Below are positions 37,536 through 40,150 of a DNA stretch of 40,150 bases, in pieces. Both the position numbers and the translations under genes were made by a program. This DNA is from Streptomyces albus subsp. chlorinus. GTDB taxonomy: Bacteria; Actinomycetota; Actinomycetes; Streptomycetales; Streptomycetaceae. The stretch lies in contig NZ_VJOK01000001.1 of assembly GCF_013302895.1 (NCBI RefSeq), forward strand, positions 1,935,421 to 1,975,570. The letters run 5' to 3'. How positions within the stretch are numbered: position 1 is the stretch's first letter; the number at the start of each line of letters is the position of its first letter. The notes under the pieces are model-generated. The model made no database searches. It saw only the letters and a list, made by a program, of their open reading frames with translations, and was not told the DNA's origin.

Positions 37536-38483
37536 TCAGGCGGCCGAGGTCGCGCCGCCCTTCCGGGCCTCGATCGCCTGCTGGTAGAGGCGCCCGGCGC
37601 GGTACGAGGAGCGGACCAGCGGGCCGGACATGACGCCCGCGTAGCCGATCTCGTCGGCCTCCTGCTTCAGCTCCACGAACTCCTGGGGCTTGACCCAGCG
37701 CTCGACCGGGTGGTGGCGGGGGGTGGGCCGCAGGTACTGGGTGATGGTGATCAGCTCGGTGCCGGCCTCGTGCAGGTCGCGCAGGGCCTCGCTGACCTCC
37801 TCCCGGGTCTCGCCCAGGCCCAGGATGAGGTTGGACTTGACCACGAGGCCGGCCTCACGGGCGCGGGTGAGCACCTCGAGGGAGCGCTCGTAGCGGAAGC
37901 CGGGGCGGATGCGCTTGAAGATCCGGGGGACCGTCTCGACGTTGTGCGCCAGCACCTCGGGGCGGGAGGAGAAGACCTCGGCGAGCTGGTCGGGGTCGGC
38001 GTTGAAGTCCGGGATCAGCAGCTCGACGCCGGTGTCGGGCATCAGCGTGTGGATCTGCCGCACGGTCTCGGCGTAGAGCCAGGCGCCGCCGTCCTCGAGG
38101 TCGTCGCGGGCGACACCGGTGATGGTGGCGTAGCGCAGGCCCATGGTGCGGACGGACTCGGCGACGCGGCGGGGCTCGTCGCGGTCGAGCGCGGCGGGCT
38201 TGCCGGTGTCGATCTGGCAGAAGTCGCAGCGGCGGGTGCACTGCTCGCCGCCGATCAGGAAGGTCGCCTCGCGGTCTTCCCAGCACTCGAAGATATTGGG
38301 ACAGCCCGCCTCCTGGCAGACCGTGTGCAGCCCCTCGCTCTTGACGAGGTTCTGCAGAGCGTTGTACTCGGGGCCCATTTTCGCCCGGGTCTTGATCCAC
38401 TCCGGCTTGCGTTCGATGGGGGTCTGGCTGTTGCGGACCTCCAGGCGGAGCATCTTGCGACCGTCGGGTGCGACAGCGGACAC
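37536..38483 (-). CDS. lipA: Lipoyl synthase, 315 aa
   Basis: Radical-SAM enzyme inserting two sulfurs into the protein-bound octanoyl group. The auxiliary cluster ligands are Cys56, Cys61 and Cys67 in [12 protein letters not shown], and the radical-SAM cluster Cys82, Cys86 and Cys89 in CTRRCDFC. Other family segments include [20 protein letters not shown], then [18 protein letters not shown] and [17 protein letters not shown] 38483 ([15 protein letters not shown]) with AGGGAG upstream is preferred; ATG 38522 would add 13 residues. It lies 118 bp after lipB on the same strand and likely shares its transcript. Confidence 0.97.
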   Translation of the reverse strand: MSAVAPDGRKMLRLEVRNSQTPIERKPEWIKTRAKMGPEYNALQNLVKSEGLHTVCQEAGCPNIFECWEDREATFLIGGEQCTRRCDFCQIDTGKPAALDRDEPRRVAESVRTMGLRYATITGVARDDLEDGGAWLYAETVRQIHTLMPDTGVELLIPDFNADPDQLAEVFSSRPEVLAHNVETVPRIFKRIRPGFRYERSLEVLTRAREAGLVVKSNLILGLGETREEVSEALRDLHEAGTELITITQYLRPTPRHHPVERWVKPQEFVELKQEADEIGYAGVMSGPLVRSSYRAGRLYQQAIEARKGGATSAA

Positions 38484-38600
38484 GTCCGGCTCCCTACGTA
38501 CTTTCGATTCAGCGGCGGGCATCAGCCTACGCCTGCGGTGGGCGGCTTTCGTACGGCCCGGAGCCGGCAGGACACCGGTCACCGGGCCGTGGCGGAGGAG

Positions 38601-39410
38601 TCAGACGGCGCGCGGCAGCGGGGTCGAGGACTCCAGGACCTCGCGCAGGTGCTTCTCCATGAGGGGAAGCACCTCGGAGACCGGAACATTCCTGCCCAGC
38701 TCCTGGGAGAGCGAGGTGACACCCGCGTCGCGGATGCCGCAGGGGACGATCCGGTCGAAACCGGTCGTATCGGGGTTGCAGTTCAGGGAGAAGCCGTGCA
38801 TGGTCACGCCCTTGGCGACACGGATGCCGATCTGCGCCAGCTTGCGGTCCTCGCCGCGCTGCCCCGCGTTGGAGGGGGCGTACTCGGGACCCATCAGGCG
38901 CGGGTCGTAGTCCTCCTGGTTCAGCCGCGGGTCGAAGTCCAGCGACAGACCGGCCGAGGGCCGCCGCTCCACCGGGTCGCCCAGCACCCACACCCCGCTG
39001 CGGCCCTCGACCCGGGTGGTCTCCAGGCCCAGCTCCGCGCAGGCGCGGATCATGGCCTCCTCCAGGCGCCGGACGTGCGCGACGACGTCCACGGGGCGGG
39101 GCAGCTTGAGGATCGGGTAGCCGACGAGCTGGCCCGGGCCGTGCCAGGTGATCTTGCCGCCGCGGTCGACGTCCACGACGGGTGTGCCGTCCAGCGGGCG
39201 CTCGCTGTCCTCGGTGCGCCGCCCGGCGGTGTAGACCGGGGGGTGCTCCAGCATCAGGCAGGTGTCGGGGATCTCGTCGGCGAAGCGCTGCGCGTGCACC
39301 CGCTTCTGCTCCTGCCACGCCTCGAGGTAGTCGACGGCGTTCTCACCGAATCCCAGGTGGACGAAGCGCAGTTCGCCGTCCGCCGGACCCTCCAGCCGGG
39401 GTTCTCCCAT
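38601..39410 (-). CDS. lipB: Octanoyltransferase, 269 aa
   Basis: Transfers octanoate from acyl carrier protein to the lipoyl domains of 2-oxoacid dehydrogenases and the glycine cleavage H protein. [20 protein letters not shown] (83-102) is the family signature. The catalytic Cys224 is in IVPCGI and Lys190 in [10 protein letters not shown], with HGFSLNC before. A 40-residue insertion at about 146-188 is usual in actinobacteria. ATG 39410 has AGAGG-type purines upstream. Followed by lipA. Confidence 0.97.
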   Translation of the reverse strand: MGEPRLEGPADGELRFVHLGFGENAVDYLEAWQEQKRVHAQRFADEIPDTCLMLEHPPVYTAGRRTEDSERPLDGTPVVDVDRGGKITWHGPGQLVGYPILKLPRPVDVVAHVRRLEEAMIRACAELGLETTRVEGRSGVWVLGDPVERRPSAGLSLDFDPRLNQEDYDPRLMGPEYAPSNAGQRGEDRKLAQIGIRVAKGVTMHGFSLNCNPDTTGFDRIVPCGIRDAGVTSLSQELGRNVPVSEVLPLMEKHLREVLESSTPLPRAV

Positions 39411-39658
39411 GCCTCTTCTCCTCCGTACGTGGTGCGCACGTCTCGCGCACGCCCGCGGTGGCGGGATGCCTCGCTCGCGCCCTCCGCCACTCTACGGCCG
39501 TCACGCTCCGTCCCCGCAGGTGGCCGCCCCCTCACACGTACGGATGAATACGCGACGAAGGGGGCGATCCCACCCCGGGGGGCCGTTACATTCGCGCCGT
39601 TCCCGCAGGGCGCCCCGGCGTCTGACACAAGCCGTGAGGGCAGGAGACCGTTAACCCG

Positions 39659-40150
39659 ATGACGATGGAACGACCTGGGGAGTCGGTGAACGACACGACC
39701 CAGCCATCCCAGCAGCGCATCCCCAACCGCCAGCTCGCCGCGCTGATCGCAGAGGCGGGCTTCTCGAACGCGGGCCTGGCCAGGCGCGTGGACCAACTCG
39801 GCCTCGAACACGGTCTTGATCTGCGCTACGACAAGACGTCGGTGACCCGCTGGCTGCGCGGCCAGCAGCCCCGGGGGACGACACCGGCACTGATCGCCGA
39901 GGTCTTCACCCGGCGCCTGGGCCGGCGGCTGACCGCCCAGGACCTGGGCCTCGACGCGTGCGCCCCGGTCTACGCGGGCCTGGAGTTCGCGGCGACGCCC
40001 GCTGAGGCGGTGGACATCGTCAGCGGACTGTGGCGCAAGGACTCGGGCAGCCACGCGGAGCTGCGGAAGATCGCCTTCACCCCGGCGGGTCTCGTGGTGC
40101 CCAGCCGCGACTGGCTGATCGGACGGGCCGACGAGCGGGTGGCACGCGGA
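39659..40150 (+). CDS. Helix-turn-helix regulator, truncated by window edge
   Basis: The frame MTMERPGESVNDTTQPSQQR then IPNRQLAALIAEAGFSNAGL leads into an HTH (AGLARRVDQLGLEHGLDLRY, then DKTSVTRWLRGQQPRGTTP), followed by RRLGRRLTAQDLGLD, which is how many Streptomyces XRE-like regulators begin. The 3' part is outside the window. ATG 39659 is used; ATG 39665 and GTG 39686 (preceded by GGGGAG at short spacing) are alternatives. It is divergent from lipB; the 248-bp gap contains a TTACAT-like -10 at about 39588 and no other gene. Confidence 0.85.
   Translation, partial: MTMERPGESVNDTTQPSQQRIPNRQLAALIAEAGFSNAGLARRVDQLGLEHGLDLRYDKTSVTRWLRGQQPRGTTPALIAEVFTRRLGRRLTAQDLGLDACAPVYAGLEFAATPAEAVDIVSGLWRKDSGSHAELRKIAFTPAGLVVPSRDWLIGRADERVARG

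Overview
The window has the features of a Streptomyces chromosome. GC is very high with strong G/C third-codon bias, and GTG starts and leaderless or overlapping genes are common. It carries a two-domain geosmin synthase, a monomeric NADP isocitrate dehydrogenase, type I glutamine synthetase with GlnR-like boxes, and lipA/lipB beside a Streptomyces-type regulator. The order glnA - RDD protein - DUF4191 protein - small ORF - lipA - lipB - regulator matches, from memory, the S. coelicolor core order. Gene assignments rest on reading motifs by eye; no database search was run.

Layout. 1-4.7 kb: end of a flavin oxidoreductase, a small basic protein, an EamA exporter with a perfect 12-bp inverted repeat at its promoter, and geosmin synthase on the opposite strand. 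4.8-6.0 kb: a 243-aa protein of unknown function read from an apparently leaderless promoter, followed by an intergenic RNA. That RNA contains a complete but circularly permuted tRNA fold and ends in a strong Rho-independent terminator. 6.0-10.1 kb: a cobalamin riboswitch controls a tightly overlapped operon of lipoprotein, permease, ATPase and a FhuF-like 2Fe-2S protein, most simply read as vitamin B12 uptake plus a reductase. 10.1-18 kb: hypothetical genes, remnants of a threonyl-tRNA-synthetase-like gene, a DUF5685 protein with an extreme Cys-rich tail, a nucleotide-sugar/CDP-glycerol-transferase-like protein, an NB-ARC/TPR regulator whose N-terminus is encoded by a polypurine tract, and a DUF1206 membrane protein. 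18-24 kb: icd, a UvrD-like helicase with an N-terminal Cys module, and a long-form gap.

24.2-33.3 kb looks accessory. It holds a TerD domain fused to a PD-(D/E)xK nuclease-like domain, a gene-poor 850-bp stretch, a truncated and frameshifted CYTH gene, and an operon of two hypothetical proteins behind a frameshifted GHKL ATPase. It also holds a divergent XRE/TPR regulator with its small partner, a two-winged-helix protein with a conflict-system-like C-terminus, and a DUF6879 gene. 33.5-40.1 kb returns to core: glnA, RDD, DUF4191, lipA, lipB and a helix-turn-helix regulator cut by the window edge.

The most unusual item is the permuted tRNA-like RNA at about 5815-5917. It has every arm, the expected tertiary-contact bases and an encoded CCA, but the T-arm and 3' acceptor strand come before the 5' acceptor strand and D-arm, and the ends open at the anticodon arm. 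This resembles the tRNA-like module of bacterial Y RNAs (YrlA), yet no Ro60 gene lies in the window; the neighbouring gene is the unknown 243-aa protein. Second is the TerD-nuclease fusion.
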